NCBI RefSeq assembly: GCF_000276805.1
Contig: NZ_AKXQ01000003.1
Location: forward strand, 62,001-126,000
Direction: 5' to 3'
DNA: 64,000 nt
From: Moritella dasanensis ArB 0140
Lineage (GTDB): Bacteria; Pseudomonadota; Gammaproteobacteria; Enterobacterales; Moritellaceae
Shown: positions 49,339 through 59,250 of the stretch, in pieces
How the letters are laid out: each line of letters starts with the position of its first letter
Numbering within the stretch: position 1 is the stretch's first letter
Translations under genes and position numbers: made by a program
Notes under the pieces: model-generated
Databases searched by the model: none
The model's input: the letters and a program-made list of their open reading frames with translations, nothing else
What the model was told of the DNA's origin: nothing

Positions 49339-51198
49339 ATGGATTTTAATAACCAATCTTTTATGCAACCAATATTAAATTGGTGGCAGGGTATGACTGA
49401 ATTATCAACCAATACACCCATCGTAATGACGTTTTGGCTCACTGTTGCTGTCTTATTGATGAGTATTTTAATTATTTTAACGCTATCGCGAAAACTTTCG
49501 ACCTATAAGTCATTACTGACCTTTTCAGCAACCCCGACATTGGTTCTTGATGTCAAAAATGCCTCGATACTTTATGCTAATTCGGCCGTCACCGCTATTT
49601 TTGATCAAGGCAGTAATACCAGCCATATTGTCGCTAAATGTTGTTTTGAACGACTCTCCAATCTTACTGGCAAAACCACTGTCACTAATGATGTATTTCA
49701 CATTAAGCAATTAAAGAAAACCTTACGTTATAGTGCGGTGAACATTAATTATCAAGGACGTCGGGCGTGGTTATGCCAGATTGATCATATTGATACTAAC
49801 TCTTCCACTATCTCACCTTGGGATATGGACGGACAAATCATTAATAGTTTATTTGCGTCCAACTCGGCATTGATTCATATCAAAACATTGGATGGTTTGA
49901 TTCTCAGCTGTTCACCATCATGGGCAACGCAATTTGGCCAATCGGTAGCGCAAGTGAATGGCCATTTTGAACACGATTTTTATAGTGCGTCGAAGTTAGA
50001 GCGTATCAAGTCTTATGAAACGTCGGTGCTCACTGGTGAAGTTCAGGAATATGAAGAGTGGAGTACGGTTGATGACAACAATATTTTATTACAAACTATC
50101 AAGTATCCGCTGTATGACGAACACAAAACCGTTGTTGCGATCTTAACTGTATCGAATGATCAAACAGAAGTGATGGAACTTAATGAACGCCTGCAGAGTG
50201 ATAATAGCGAGCATTTACGTATTGAAGCAGAGCTAAGTCGTGATAATAGTTTATTAAATTCGGTTATTAATGCTACGCCAGATCCCGTTGCGTTTATGAA
50301 TGGTAATGGCAAATATGTTGGTGCTAACCAAGGCTATTGTGAAGTTGTTGGTATTAAACATGCCGATTTAATTGGCGTGGATAGACAGCAACTCTTCAGC
50401 TCGGATAAAAAATCGTGGTTACTGGAACAAGAAAATCAATTATTAGTCGATGGTAAATCGGTTCGCTATGAAGAGTTAATAAACCTCGCCGATCAAGAGC
50501 CGCGCTGGTATGAAATATGTAAACAACGCTATGTGAATAATACTAGTGGTGAAAATGGTATTTTAATTATCTACCGTGATTTAACCGAACGTAAACGTAT
50601 TGAGCATGACCTTGAGCAGGCGATAGAAAAATTTGATGAACTCAGTTCCATCGATGAATTGACTAAAATCGCCAATCGACGCACTTTTGATAGTAAATTA
50701 CAGCATTATTGGTCAACCCATCATCGTGAAGTCAATCAGATGTCTTTGTTGTTCTGCGATGTTGATAGTTTCAAGTTATACAACGATAATTACGGTCACC
50801 CGATGGGCGATACGGTTTTAGCGAGTATTGCGCAAGTGATGGATGGTCAGGTACATCGTGGTGCAGACTTAGTGGCGCGTTATGGTGGCGAAGAGTTTGC
50901 TGTGATTTTACCCAATACTGATGAAGAGGGGGCCATTCGTCTGGCCAGTCAAATCATTGCGGCGGTCGAAAATTTGGCCATTGAACATGCGCATTCTAAG
51001 GCGTCAAAAAATGTCACCTTAAGTATCGGTATTGCCACCATGTGCCCAGAAAGTGAAAGTTCGGAAGCACAATTACTTGAAAATGCAGATAAGGCGTTAT
51101 ACCTCGCGAAGGAAAATGGGCGTAATCAATACAGTGTTTACCGAGATGAGAAAGCGGATTCAGACATGGTGGAATTAAATTTTGATCTATTAACATGA
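49339..51198 (+). CDS. PAS-GGDEF diguanylate cyclase, membrane-anchored
   Basis: A 619-residue protein. One membrane helix (about residues 28-52, MTFWLTVAVLLMSILIILTL) is followed by two or three PAS-like sensor segments, the last ending ITYRDLTERKRIE-style (IIYRDLTERKRIEHDL), then a GGDEF domain. The active site is RYGGEEF (Gly516-Phe520), and the feedback site RGAD lies five residues ahead. It should make cyclic-di-GMP. I start at ATG 49339, with AGG about nine bases upstream, rather than TTG 49291. arcB follows 93 bases later. Confidence 0.9.
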   Translation: MDFNNQSFMQPILNWWQGMTELSTNTPIVMTFWLTVAVLLMSILIILTLSRKLSTYKSLLTFSATPTLVLDVKNASILYANSAVTAIFDQGSNTSHIVAKCCFERLSNLTGKTTVTNDVFHIKQLKKTLRYSAVNINYQGRRAWLCQIDHIDTNSSTISPWDMDGQIINSLFASNSALIHIKTLDGLILSCSPSWATQFGQSVAQVNGHFEHDFYSASKLERIKSYETSVLTGEVQEYEEWSTVDDNNILLQTIKYPLYDEHKTVVAILTVSNDQTEVMELNERLQSDNSEHLRIEAELSRDNSLLNSVINATPDPVAFMNGNGKYVGANQGYCEVVGIKHADLIGVDRQQLFSSDKKSWLLEQENQLLVDGKSVRYEELINLADQEPRWYEICKQRYVNNTSGENGILIIYRDLTERKRIEHDLEQAIEKFDELSSIDELTKIANRRTFDSKLQHYWSTHHREVNQMSLLFCDVDSFKLYNDNYGHPMGDTVLASIAQVMDGQVHRGADLVARYGGEEFAVILPNTDEEGAIRLASQIIAAVENLAIEHAHSKASKNVTLSIGIATMCPESESSEAQLLENADKALYLAKENGRNQYSVYRDEKADSDMVELNFDLLT

Positions 51199-51291
51199 TA
51201 GATTCATTAAAAGCTTAATTTACCAGTGGTTTGCTTATAACCTATCGTATATTATTAATTATCTAGATAATTTTATTAATATGGGTACACC

Positions 51292-53637
51292 ATGATAAAA
51301 ATCAGAGCTTGGGCTCAATACTATGTTGATATGCTCACTAAGTTGGGTGTTATACGCTTTAGTATTATCTCTGCCGCTACGATTATTTTCTTCTCTATTA
51401 CCATTCAAGCCAGCATCAATTATATTCTACGTGGCCAGGTCAAACTTGACGATTTGTATGCGGCACTTTCATTTGCGATTGTCGTCACGCCTTGGGTAGT
51501 ATTTTTCCTGTCTATCGTCGTCCAGCAGCTCGAAGACTCACGAAAACGACTCAGTAAAATGGTCTACAAACTGCAAGAAGTACGTGCCCGTGATTTACAA
51601 CTACAGCAAGAATTACAAATTAACTTGGTTGAGCTTAATGCTGAGTTTGAAGAGCGTAAGAAAGCTGAAGCAGATAGAAAACAGGCGTTTATAGATTTGG
51701 AAAATGAAGTTTTTCAACGTGAACAGGCGCAATTAGTCGTTGAAGAACGCTCTGCATTAGTCCGCTCATTCATTGATAGCTCGCCCGATCTGGTTTATTA
51801 CAGTAATAAACAAGGTCAATTTTCCGGTTGTAACTTAGCCATGGAAGCATTAACGGGGAAAATCGAAAAAGAACTTATCGGTTTGAGTCCTTTTGATGTT
51901 TATGATACCGATATAGCCGCTAAGTTTGCAGCTACAGACAAAGCCGTCCTCAATACCAAACTACCAGAAACGTATGAGCAATGGTTAACTTATCCTGATG
52001 GTCATAAAGCCTGCTTTGAATTGCGTAAAGTCCCCTTCTTTGGGCGAAAAAATGAATATTTCGGGGTCTTGGGTTATGGTCGCGATATTACCGAACGTAA
52101 GAAATACCAAGATGCATTAGAAAAAGCCAGTCGTGATAAAACCACGTTTATTTCGACAATCAGCCATGAGTTGCGCACACCGTTAAATGGTGTGGTTGGT
52201 TTAAGCCGTATCTTACTTGATGGTTCGCTTAGTGAAGAGCAGCGTCAGCACTTGAATACTATTTATGTAAGCGCCCAAACAATGGGTAATATCTTTAACG
52301 ATATTATTGATTTGGATAAGTTTGACCGTCGTAAGTTTGAAATCGTCAATCAACCGATTGAATTCAGAAGCTTCTTGAATGATATTAAAACACTAGCGCT
52401 GTTACAAGCAGAGCAGAAGGGCTTGGTATTAGCGTTTGAGGTATTTGGTGATATTCCTGATTTTATTAATGCCGATGGTACTCGATTACGTCAAGTTTTA
52501 TGGAACTTGGTGTCTAATGCGGTGAAATTTACCGATTCGGGCGAAGTCAGTATTCGAATATTCACCAGTGAAGAAGACGATAATAAGATTGGTTTGACCG
52601 TTGAAGTTGAAGATACCGGTATTGGTATTTCAGCGGAAGGGCAAGACAAGATATTCGCGATGTATTATCAGGAACAAGGCAGTAAACGCGCAACGGGTAC
52701 TGGTATTGGCTTATCGGTTGCTAAAAGTTTAATGACTGCGATGGGCGGTGATATCTGGGTCAGCAGTGAATTAGGCGAAGGGTCTTGCTTTACGATTGAG
52801 TTTGACGTCGATGGTGTGGAAAGTTTACAGCAAGGTGATGCAGCTGACAGTGAACAAGCTAAACTGTCGATACTGCTTGTCGAAGATATCGAACTGAATG
52901 TCACTGTGTGTACGGCTATTTTAAATAAATTTGGTCATAGTGTAGATGTTGCTGTCGATGGTCGCAGTGCTATCGAAATGGCACAGACTAATCGTTATGA
53001 TTTAATTTTATTAGATATTAATTTACCGGATATGTCTGGGTTTGACGTGATCAAAACCTTGCGTGAAAATAAGATGCTGGAGTTACCACCAGTCGTCGCG
53101 TTAACGGCGAATGTGATTAATAATCGCCAAGAGTATATTGATAAAGGCATGGATGATGCGATCAGTAAACCACTCTCGATCAATGCGGTCACGGGCGTAC
53201 TCAGTCGTTTATTTAGCCGCGTAGCAAGCCGCGATGAACCTACACCTTATATAGCTGACGAGCTTGATGATGAGCAAAGCATGCTTGATGAATATCTTGA
53301 TGTTGATTTGTTACAACAATACCTTGATACCTTAGGCAAAGATTTATTACTGCAAAGTGTGCTTTTATTTGAACAAACGATGCCGCATTATTTAACTTTA
53401 TTGAATACGAATTTAACGGCGCGAGATCAAGATGCTATTGTTGATGAAGCCCATAAAATTAAAGGCGCGGCAGGTTCGATCGGATTAGTACGCATTCAGC
53501 AGGTATCACAATTAGCGCAGTCACCAGATCAACCTACCTGGTGGGAAAATATTGATGATTGGGTAGAGCAAATTAATACGGAATATCAGCATGATGTTAA
53601 TCGTCTGAAGACCTGGATTGAAAATCAAGATGGATAA
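51292..53637 (+). CDS. arcB: Anaerobic redox sensor histidine kinase ArcB
   Basis: A 781-residue tripartite kinase. Two membrane helices (about 22-45 and 58-78) precede a coiled coil and PAS domain. The phospho-His is H292 in ISHELRTPLNG, the ATPase has NLVSNAVKFTDSGEV and GTGIGLSVAKSL, the receiver Asp575 lies in LLDINLPDMSG, and the Hpt His721 in EAHKIKGAAGSIG. Lengths and positions agree with E. coli ArcB. It reads the quinone redox state and passes phosphate to ArcA. The gltBD-arcB neighbourhood is also conserved. Its stop overlaps the cls start. Confidence 0.95.
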   Translation: MIKIRAWAQYYVDMLTKLGVIRFSIISAATIIFFSITIQASINYILRGQVKLDDLYAALSFAIVVTPWVVFFLSIVVQQLEDSRKRLSKMVYKLQEVRARDLQLQQELQINLVELNAEFEERKKAEADRKQAFIDLENEVFQREQAQLVVEERSALVRSFIDSSPDLVYYSNKQGQFSGCNLAMEALTGKIEKELIGLSPFDVYDTDIAAKFAATDKAVLNTKLPETYEQWLTYPDGHKACFELRKVPFFGRKNEYFGVLGYGRDITERKKYQDALEKASRDKTTFISTISHELRTPLNGVVGLSRILLDGSLSEEQRQHLNTIYVSAQTMGNIFNDIIDLDKFDRRKFEIVNQPIEFRSFLNDIKTLALLQAEQKGLVLAFEVFGDIPDFINADGTRLRQVLWNLVSNAVKFTDSGEVSIRIFTSEEDDNKIGLTVEVEDTGIGISAEGQDKIFAMYYQEQGSKRATGTGIGLSVAKSLMTAMGGDIWVSSELGEGSCFTIEFDVDGVESLQQGDAADSEQAKLSILLVEDIELNVTVCTAILNKFGHSVDVAVDGRSAIEMAQTNRYDLILLDINLPDMSGFDVIKTLRENKMLELPPVVALTANVINNRQEYIDKGMDDAISKPLSINAVTGVLSRLFSRVASRDEPTPYIADELDDEQSMLDEYLDVDLLQQYLDTLGKDLLLQSVLLFEQTMPHYLTLLNTNLTARDQDAIVDEAHKIKGAAGSIGLVRIQQVSQLAQSPDQPTWWENIDDWVEQINTEYQHDVNRLKTWIENQDG

Positions 53638-55102
53638 ATGGGATTCGTTTACTAATTTTATTACCTTACTGCTGGTTTTTCTGCATGCGGTGATCATTAT
53701 ATTAGTTTCATTTCGGGTCATCACTAAACGCCGTTCTGCGAGTATTTCGTTGGCTTGGTTATCGGTGATTTACACGTTACCGTTTGCTGGCGTGATTATT
53801 TATCTCATTTTTGGTGAGTTGTATCTGGGGAAAAAACGGGTACAGCGAGCTGAAGCGATGTTTGACCCTTTTACCCAGCGGATTAATCAATGTGCGGCGC
53901 CGTATTTGGTGCCTTATGATGAGGATAACAGAAGTTTAGTCACGCCATTGCGTGAGTTGATTTATGCACGCTTTCAAATGCCAGCTGTGACTGGTAATCA
54001 ATTGACGTTATTGACCAGTCCTCATTGTATTCTCGAGCAGATAGTCGCGGATATTGACGCTGCGACTCAGGTTGTCTACCTTGAATTTTATATATGGGCA
54101 GCTGGCGGTAAAGCCGATCAGGTGGCATTAGGGTTAATTGCAGCCGCCAAACGAGGCGTCGATTGTCGGGTGATGCTTGATTCAGTAGGCAGTTCGGCCT
54201 TTTTTAAAAGCGCTTGGCCATGGCAATTTAAGCAGGCTGGTATCCATCTTGTTGAAGTATTACCCGTTGGTCCTATGCGGATATTTTTTCATCGTCAAGA
54301 TTTACGTATGCACCGTAAGCTTATCGCCATTGATAGCCATGTCGGTTATACCGGCAGTATGAATTTGGTTGACCCGCATGTGTTTAAACAAAATGCGGGC
54401 GTTGGTGAATGGGTTGATATTATGATCCGCATGCAAGGTCCGATCATTCCGATTACCGGTTCACTACTGGAGTTTGATTGGGAGATGGAAACCGGTGAAA
54501 GCTTAGTTAAAAATATGATGGCTAAATGCCAAGAAAACCCTGTATTTGATGAAAACAGTCATGTGCAAGTGATCCCATCTGGGCCTTATGTTGATGATGA
54601 TAATATTCATCAAGTATTGGTTTCCGCGATTTATTCAGCGCAAAAATCATTGATTTTAACGACCCCTTACTTTGTCCCTGATGAAGCACTGCAAGCGGCG
54701 CTTAAAACAGCCAGTGCACGCGGTGTGAAGGTGCAAATAATTCTGCCAGCGAAGAATGATTCACGTATGGTCGATTATGCCTGCAAAGGTTTTTTTGAAG
54801 AACTGTTGGTTTGTGGTGTCGAAATATATCAATACCAAAATGGCTTGCTGCATACCAAAAGTATTCTTGTCGATAATGAACTATGTTTGGTGGGTACGGT
54901 TAATTTGGATAAGCGCAGTTTTTGGCTTAATTTCGAAGTGACATTACTGATTGATCAATCCCCTTTTATCGCTGAACTTTATCAATTACAGTTATCTTAT
55001 ATCGCCCACTCGCACAAAGTATGTCTGACTCAATGGCGACAACGGGGTCGAGTACAGCGATTTTTAGAAAGCGTATTTTATTTATTTAACCCATTACTCT
55101 AA
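53630..55102 (+). CDS. cls: Cardiolipin synthase
   Basis: A 490-residue phospholipase-D-family membrane enzyme that makes cardiolipin from phosphatidylglycerol. Two N-terminal membrane helices are followed by two HKD motifs: MHRKLIAID (His228) and LLHTKSILVD (His408). ATG 53630 overlaps the arcB stop by eight bases, suggesting coupling; the TTG at 53618 is a poorer start. It has the ClsA-like layout. Confidence 0.94.
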   Translation: MDKWDSFTNFITLLLVFLHAVIIILVSFRVITKRRSASISLAWLSVIYTLPFAGVIIYLIFGELYLGKKRVQRAEAMFDPFTQRINQCAAPYLVPYDEDNRSLVTPLRELIYARFQMPAVTGNQLTLLTSPHCILEQIVADIDAATQVVYLEFYIWAAGGKADQVALGLIAAAKRGVDCRVMLDSVGSSAFFKSAWPWQFKQAGIHLVEVLPVGPMRIFFHRQDLRMHRKLIAIDSHVGYTGSMNLVDPHVFKQNAGVGEWVDIMIRMQGPIIPITGSLLEFDWEMETGESLVKNMMAKCQENPVFDENSHVQVIPSGPYVDDDNIHQVLVSAIYSAQKSLILTTPYFVPDEALQAALKTASARGVKVQIILPAKNDSRMVDYACKGFFEELLVCGVEIYQYQNGLLHTKSILVDNELCLVGTVNLDKRSFWLNFEVTLLIDQSPFIAELYQLQLSYIAHSHKVCLTQWRQRGRVQRFLESVFYLFNPLL

Positions 55103-55130
55103 CTCTTTATAACAAAGATCAGGAATTAAG

Positions 55131-55397
55131 ATGAAAAAAGCAATTTTATTAGCATTAACTGTATTTGGCCTAGCGGCATGTAGTAACACCGAGACTACCG
55201 CTGAAACAGCACTGACATTACCGACATTACCAACTTACGGTAATAGCTGCCCAGATGAACGTCCACAGATGTGTACAATGGATTATCGTCCAGTATGCGG
55301 TACGACAGAGTCGGGCGAAATGAAAACATTCGGTAATGCATGTGGCGCTTGTTCTGATGAAACGGTACGTGGTTTCACTGAAGGTGAATGTAAGTAG
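55131..55397 (+). CDS. Kazal-like Cys-rich lipoprotein
   Basis: An 88-residue lipoprotein: signal with lipobox LAAC, a short Thr-rich spacer, then six cysteines in a Kazal-like arrangement (SCPDERPQMC, RPVCGT, TFGNACGACSD, GEC). Kazal domains inhibit serine proteases; bacterial versions have unproved roles. It follows cls by 28 bases with AGGAATTAAG before the ATG, and a terminator lies beyond, so it may share the arcB-cls transcript. Confidence 0.82.
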   Translation: MKKAILLALTVFGLAACSNTETTAETALTLPTLPTYGNSCPDERPQMCTMDYRPVCGTTESGEMKTFGNACGACSDETVRGFTEGECK

Positions 55398-55446
55398 CCT
55401 TCGCTGGACGTCGCTGCTGCGTAAGCAGTCACTCATGCTTAGATAG

Positions 55447-55480
55447 AAAAAAACCAGTGAAGCGATTCACTGGTTTTTTT
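55447..55480. terminator. Bidirectional Rho-independent terminator
   Basis: AAAAAAACCAGTGAA (55447-55461), loop GCGA, TTCACTGGTTTTTTT (55466-55480): a 15-bp stem with T runs both ways, between the Kazal-like gene and fabH. Confidence 0.95.
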
Positions 55481-55519
55481 ATAGGCTGTCGCTCTTGTTA
55501 TCACTGGTTAAGCGATGAC

Positions 55520-55547
55520 TTATTTAGAGTTCGTTATTTAGAGTTCG
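55520..55547. repeat. Tandem 14-bp duplication abutting the fabH stop
   Basis: TTATTTAGAGTTCG occurs twice in tandem, ending immediately before the fabH stop codon complement at 55548. Probably a replication slippage product. Confidence 0.85.
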
Positions 55548-56651
55548 TTATGCATCTGCTTGTGATTCGCGCGCCAATTTCGCGTCTTGACAGCCTTTAA
55601 TCGCATCTTGAATTAAATCTAATGCAGTGCCATTGTATTCGGGTAATGTCACGTCAGATGTCGCGATAGGCGTGGTTCTTTGGCCCCACTTGATTACCGT
55701 CGCGCCCCAAGTCAAACCACCGCCAAATGCAGCAAGTAATACGTTATCACCAGCGTTAATACGGCCTTCTTCGAGTGCTTCACAAAGTGCAATTGGCACT
55801 GTTGCTGACGAGGTATTACCATATTTATGGACGTTCACCATTACTTTTTCTTTACTTGCACCCATGCGTTTAGCTAAGAAATCAATGATACGTAAATTCG
55901 CTTGATGCGGAATAATGAAATCAATGTCTGCAGGTGTCATCTGGGCTTTTTCTAGCGCAATCGTAGATGCTTCGCCCATACGGGTTACCGCACGTTTAAA
56001 GATCTCTTTACCTTCGAAATTAAAGTCAAACAGACCATCTACATTTTTGAAGCGGGCTCTGTCTGTTCCAAAGTTAGGGACTGAAAGGATATGACCTGCG
56101 TCGCCATCACAGCCTATTTTGTTACTTAAAATACCTTGTTTTTCTGTGCTTGATTCGATAATCACGGCGCCTGCGCCGTCGCCGAATAATACCGCTGTAC
56201 CACGTTCTGTCCAGTCAAGGAAATAGCTGATGCGTTCTGCGCCGATGACTAATACCTTGTCCATTTGACCACTTTGGATAAACGCATTCGCGGTACTCAA
56301 GCCATATACAAAACCAGTACAAGCGGCATTCATATCAAATACGGCGGCGTTAGTGGCGCCTAATTTCGCTTGTACTTTTGATGCGGCACTTGGCAGTGTG
56401 CAATCGGCTGTACAAGTCGCAAAGAAAATACCGTCAAGCTCTGATGCATCAATACCCGCTGCTGCAATAGCTTGGCACGCTGCTACATACGCTAACTCTG
56501 ATGTACTTACATGTGAGATACGACGTTCTTGCATACCGGTACGAGATTGGATCCACTCGTCATTAGTATCAAGAAAAGTGCTGAGATCTTGGTTTGTTAG
56601 CGTTGCGGGCGGTAGGCATTTACCCCAACCGGTGATATTTGCATAATGCAT
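55548..56651 (-). CDS. Beta-ketoacyl-ACP synthase III, stand-alone
   Basis: A 367-residue KASIII enzyme that starts fatty-acid or related chains from an acyl-CoA. The triad is complete: Cys111 in DMNAACTGF, His249 in PHQANLRI and Asn279 in GNTSSAT. It is about 50 residues longer than E. coli FabH, mostly in the C-terminal tail (after KWGQRTTP). It lies alone, away from any fab cluster, so it may be a second FabH for a special primer. ATG 56651 is the start. Confidence 0.9.
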   Translation of the reverse strand: MHYANITGWGKCLPPATLTNQDLSTFLDTNDEWIQSRTGMQERRISHVSTSELAYVAACQAIAAAGIDASELDGIFFATCTADCTLPSAASKVQAKLGATNAAVFDMNAACTGFVYGLSTANAFIQSGQMDKVLVIGAERISYFLDWTERGTAVLFGDGAGAVIIESSTEKQGILSNKIGCDGDAGHILSVPNFGTDRARFKNVDGLFDFNFEGKEIFKRAVTRMGEASTIALEKAQMTPADIDFIIPHQANLRIIDFLAKRMGASKEKVMVNVHKYGNTSSATVPIALCEALEEGRINAGDNVLLAAFGGGLTWGATVIKWGQRTTPIATSDVTLPEYNGTALDLIQDAIKGCQDAKLARESQADA

Positions 56652-57266
56652 TAAAATTTACCTGTGTTTGGTGACTGGCTATTACAGATTGAATCGCGAA
56701 ATGTACGCAATACGAAGTGATTAAGTATTTTATTATACGCTGTATAGTGAAATGACGGTTATTGAAATTGAAATTACTTTGTCAATTATAGAGGTTAGTG
56801 TTTGAAAGAGGTAGTTAATTTCTAATCGTGGCGCTATTTATGCTAAAAGTAGACACAAAAAGTGCTAAAAATGAGACACAAAAAAGGCATCGTTTAGGAT
56901 GCCTATCTTTGCGTTAATATTGCCTGTCACTTGTGATGACGATAATTACCTGGGTAAGGCGTTGTGTCTGATTGGTAGCAAGAAGGGTACTTCTATCACC
57001 ACATCGACCTGGGTTAAGGTGTCTGCTAATCAGCTTTTGGCGTTATCTTTAACTGGGTTTAGTATAGCGAGGTTGATTGAGTATGTGGTTGCGATGTTTG
57101 CATTAATTCGGAAGATTATAGCAATTACATTTGAAGTAATTCACATAATAAGCAATAATTAACCCTTAGTGTATTCTTGTACGCTATTTGTAGTCTCTAT
57201 TTCCAACTGAGAGGCAATGCTAACTAACTAAGCAACGAAGTAAAAAAGGGAATCGAGGTGATAAGC
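56652..57266. other. Gap of about 610 bases with a terminator-like hairpin, possible gene relic
   Basis: A hairpin AGGCATC (56885-56891) / GATGCCT (56898-56904) has six A on its left, so on the minus strand it is a proper terminator, yet no minus-strand gene is intact to its right. A plus-strand frame at 56899-57162 (87 codons) begins inside the hairpin with no ribosome site and is not supported. GTGTCT-type words flank the hairpin. This fits a decayed minus-strand gene between fabH and the Lrp-type gene. The right end holds the promoter of the latter. Confidence 0.4.
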
Positions 57267-57740
57267 ATGAAATTAGACCGTACAGATAAGTTAATTTTAA
57301 ATCTAATACAAGAAAATGGCCGGATCAGTAATTTAGAATTAGCCGATAAGATTGGTCTGTCTGCGTCACCTTGTTCACGACGGGTAAAGCATTTGGAAGA
57401 GTTAGGCTTAATTGATAAACATGTCACCTTACTTAATCAAGCCAAGCTCGGTCTGAAATTAACCGCTTATATCCATATCAGTATGGATCGTCACACACCT
57501 GAGCGATTTGATAATTTTGAAGCCGAAATTGCCGCGATTCCAGACGTGATGGAATGTTGCATTATCACCGGTAGTGATGCCGATTTTCAGTTAAAGGTTA
57601 TCGTGCCGGATATGGATCATTATCAAGAATTATTGCTTGGTAAGTTAACGCGTATTAAAGGGGTTACTGGTGTGAGATCGAGCTTTATGCTGCGTAATGT
57701 TTTAAGCCGAACGGTATTGCCGCTCGACCATATTAAATAG
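57267..57740 (+). CDS. Lrp/AsnC family transcriptional regulator
   Basis: A 157-residue regulator. The N-terminal helix-turn-helix is LDRTDKLILNLIQENGRIS to SASPCSRRVKHLEELG, and the C-terminal RAM (ACT-like) domain holds GSDADFQLKVIVPDMDHYQ. Such proteins form octamers and respond to amino acids. ATG 57267 has GAGG eight bases upstream; GTG 57258 overlaps that site. Target genes are not evident nearby. Confidence 0.92.
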   Translation: MKLDRTDKLILNLIQENGRISNLELADKIGLSASPCSRRVKHLEELGLIDKHVTLLNQAKLGLKLTAYIHISMDRHTPERFDNFEAEIAAIPDVMECCIITGSDADFQLKVIVPDMDHYQELLLGKLTRIKGVTGVRSSFMLRNVLSRTVLPLDHIK

Positions 57741-57783
57741 CCTGCAATAGAAAAAACTGTAATAGCAAAAGCCTAATACTAAA

Positions 57784-58500
57784 TTAGCTGGCTGCAGTAA
57801 GATACTTCTCTTTTGCAGCTTGATAATCAGCAATTACACCGGACATTACCGATTCTTCGTACGCAATTAAACCGCTTAACAACATTATTTTTTGACCTGT
57901 GCCGACTTTGTCATCACCTTCGTAAAAATCGAACTTAAACGTCACCGTTGCACGCTTACCTTGCACTTCAATAATCGCTTCATCAAATTTAAGCTCAATG
58001 CTATTAACTTGTACGCGAGTCATGTTTATTTCCATTGATTTATACATGATTAAAGCACGTGCGGGATTAAACATCAGATTTTCTGAACGCATCAGTGGCA
58101 CCATGATGTCTGGAAAATTTTTGCCTGAAAACTGGACGTATTCTTTGATGATTTTGGTGATTATTTTTTCATCGTGAGAAGATTGACCGTCAAGTTCTAA
58201 TTCCATAAAGGATTTTTGTTCGGTATTTAATATTTCGGTTTTATTCTCTAGTAGCGGGGAAAACACGAGGTCAGTGTCGTTTTTAACCATACCGGTAAAG
58301 TCAATTTTCATTGTTTCAGATAAACCGAATTTAGCCAAAGACACAGCAAAAAGTAAGTCGCCTGGTACACAAAAACGTTTATTATCCACATCATGGATCT
58401 TGTTATAATCGTTTGCTACCGTTTTAGCAAAGCGACTAGACTGTTGTTGAGTAAAGCGAAAAGAGCTGTCTTTTTGAGAATAGAATTCGTTTAGAAACAT
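57784..58500 (-). CDS. DUF3581 family protein (hotdog-like)
   Basis: A 238-residue soluble protein matching, from memory, the DUF3581 family of marine gammaproteobacteria. The segment FAKTVANDYNKIHDVD resembles the hydratase motif of MaoC-like hotdog proteins, so acyl-CoA binding is possible. The rest alternates beta strands (KRATVTFKFDFYEGDDKVG). Function not known. A short gap separates it from the Lrp-type gene, which converges on it. Confidence 0.78.
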   Translation of the reverse strand: MFLNEFYSQKDSSFRFTQQQSSRFAKTVANDYNKIHDVDNKRFCVPGDLLFAVSLAKFGLSETMKIDFTGMVKNDTDLVFSPLLENKTEILNTEQKSFMELELDGQSSHDEKIITKIIKEYVQFSGKNFPDIMVPLMRSENLMFNPARALIMYKSMEINMTRVQVNSIELKFDEAIIEVQGKRATVTFKFDFYEGDDKVGTGQKIMLLSGLIAYEESVMSGVIADYQAAKEKYLTAAS

Positions 58501-58614
58501 ATTTAATTAAGCTACGATAATGAAAACACCAGTTTACATTAAATTTGCCTATAGGCAGGTCGATCCAGTTGCAAGTCTGATTGTTTTAAATGCAGACTGG
58601 GTCACGATGTTTGG

Positions 58615-59055
58615 TTATTTTCTTACATCTGGGGTGACACTACGTAAAATACCAATGCCGGTATTAAATAAAGTCGAACTGGTTTTGATCAACGTTTCAG
58701 CAGGCATCGTCGCCGCTGACCCCATTATTGTTGGAATAAACTTTTTAAAGGAATTATCAACCCCGTCTTCTACTTCTTTGCTGAGCTGTGGTAAAAACGC
58801 GTCAATTATTTGATCCAGTTCCTGCTTCACATGCGCTTCTAATTCGGGTTGTAGTTCGGCTATCTTGGCTTCAATCGCATCGGCTATATCTTTACTTATT
58901 TGTGGCGATGCTTGGCTAATGGTGGCTTCTGCTTCGGTTTTTACTAAGGCAATTTGTGTTGCTAGGTAAGGTTTGATGACTGTATTGAAGACATAGAGAA
59001 AGGCCACTGCTGTAAAGATGCTACTGAGTAAGGCGGTAAAGATAATTGTTAGCAT
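58615..59055 (-). CDS. Membrane-anchored coiled-coil protein, function unknown
   Basis: A 146-residue protein: one N-terminal membrane helix (IIFTALLSSIFTAVAFLYVF), then acidic amphipathic helices (TEAEATISQASPQISKDIADAIEAK) likely forming a coiled coil, and a moderately hydrophobic end. No family recognised. It lies 114 bases ahead of the DUF3581 gene on the same strand, so the two may be cotranscribed. Confidence 0.7.
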   Translation of the reverse strand: MLTIIFTALLSSIFTAVAFLYVFNTVIKPYLATQIALVKTEAEATISQASPQISKDIADAIEAKIAELQPELEAHVKQELDQIIDAFLPQLSKEVEDGVDNSFKKFIPTIMGSAATMPAETLIKTSSTLFNTGIGILRSVTPDVRK

Positions 59056-59250
59056 GATGAACCATTAAATTAAGAATGAATTTTAATACTAACCATTTGG
59101 TTACTGGTGTAAAGGTATATCTGTGAGGAAACAGGAGTGGGACCACAATGCTTTATTGGGCCCCGCTTATGTATCAAGCCAGTATTATTTATCGCGCTGG
59201 TCTTATTAATTGAATCCAGCGGCAATCTTATTGTAAGAAACGCAAGTCGC

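Noticed and set aside
56899-57162. 87-codon plus-strand frame
   Set aside because: Its ATG lies inside a terminator hairpin, there is no ribosome site, and the translation shows no recognisable domain. Treated as a chance frame over a possible relic.
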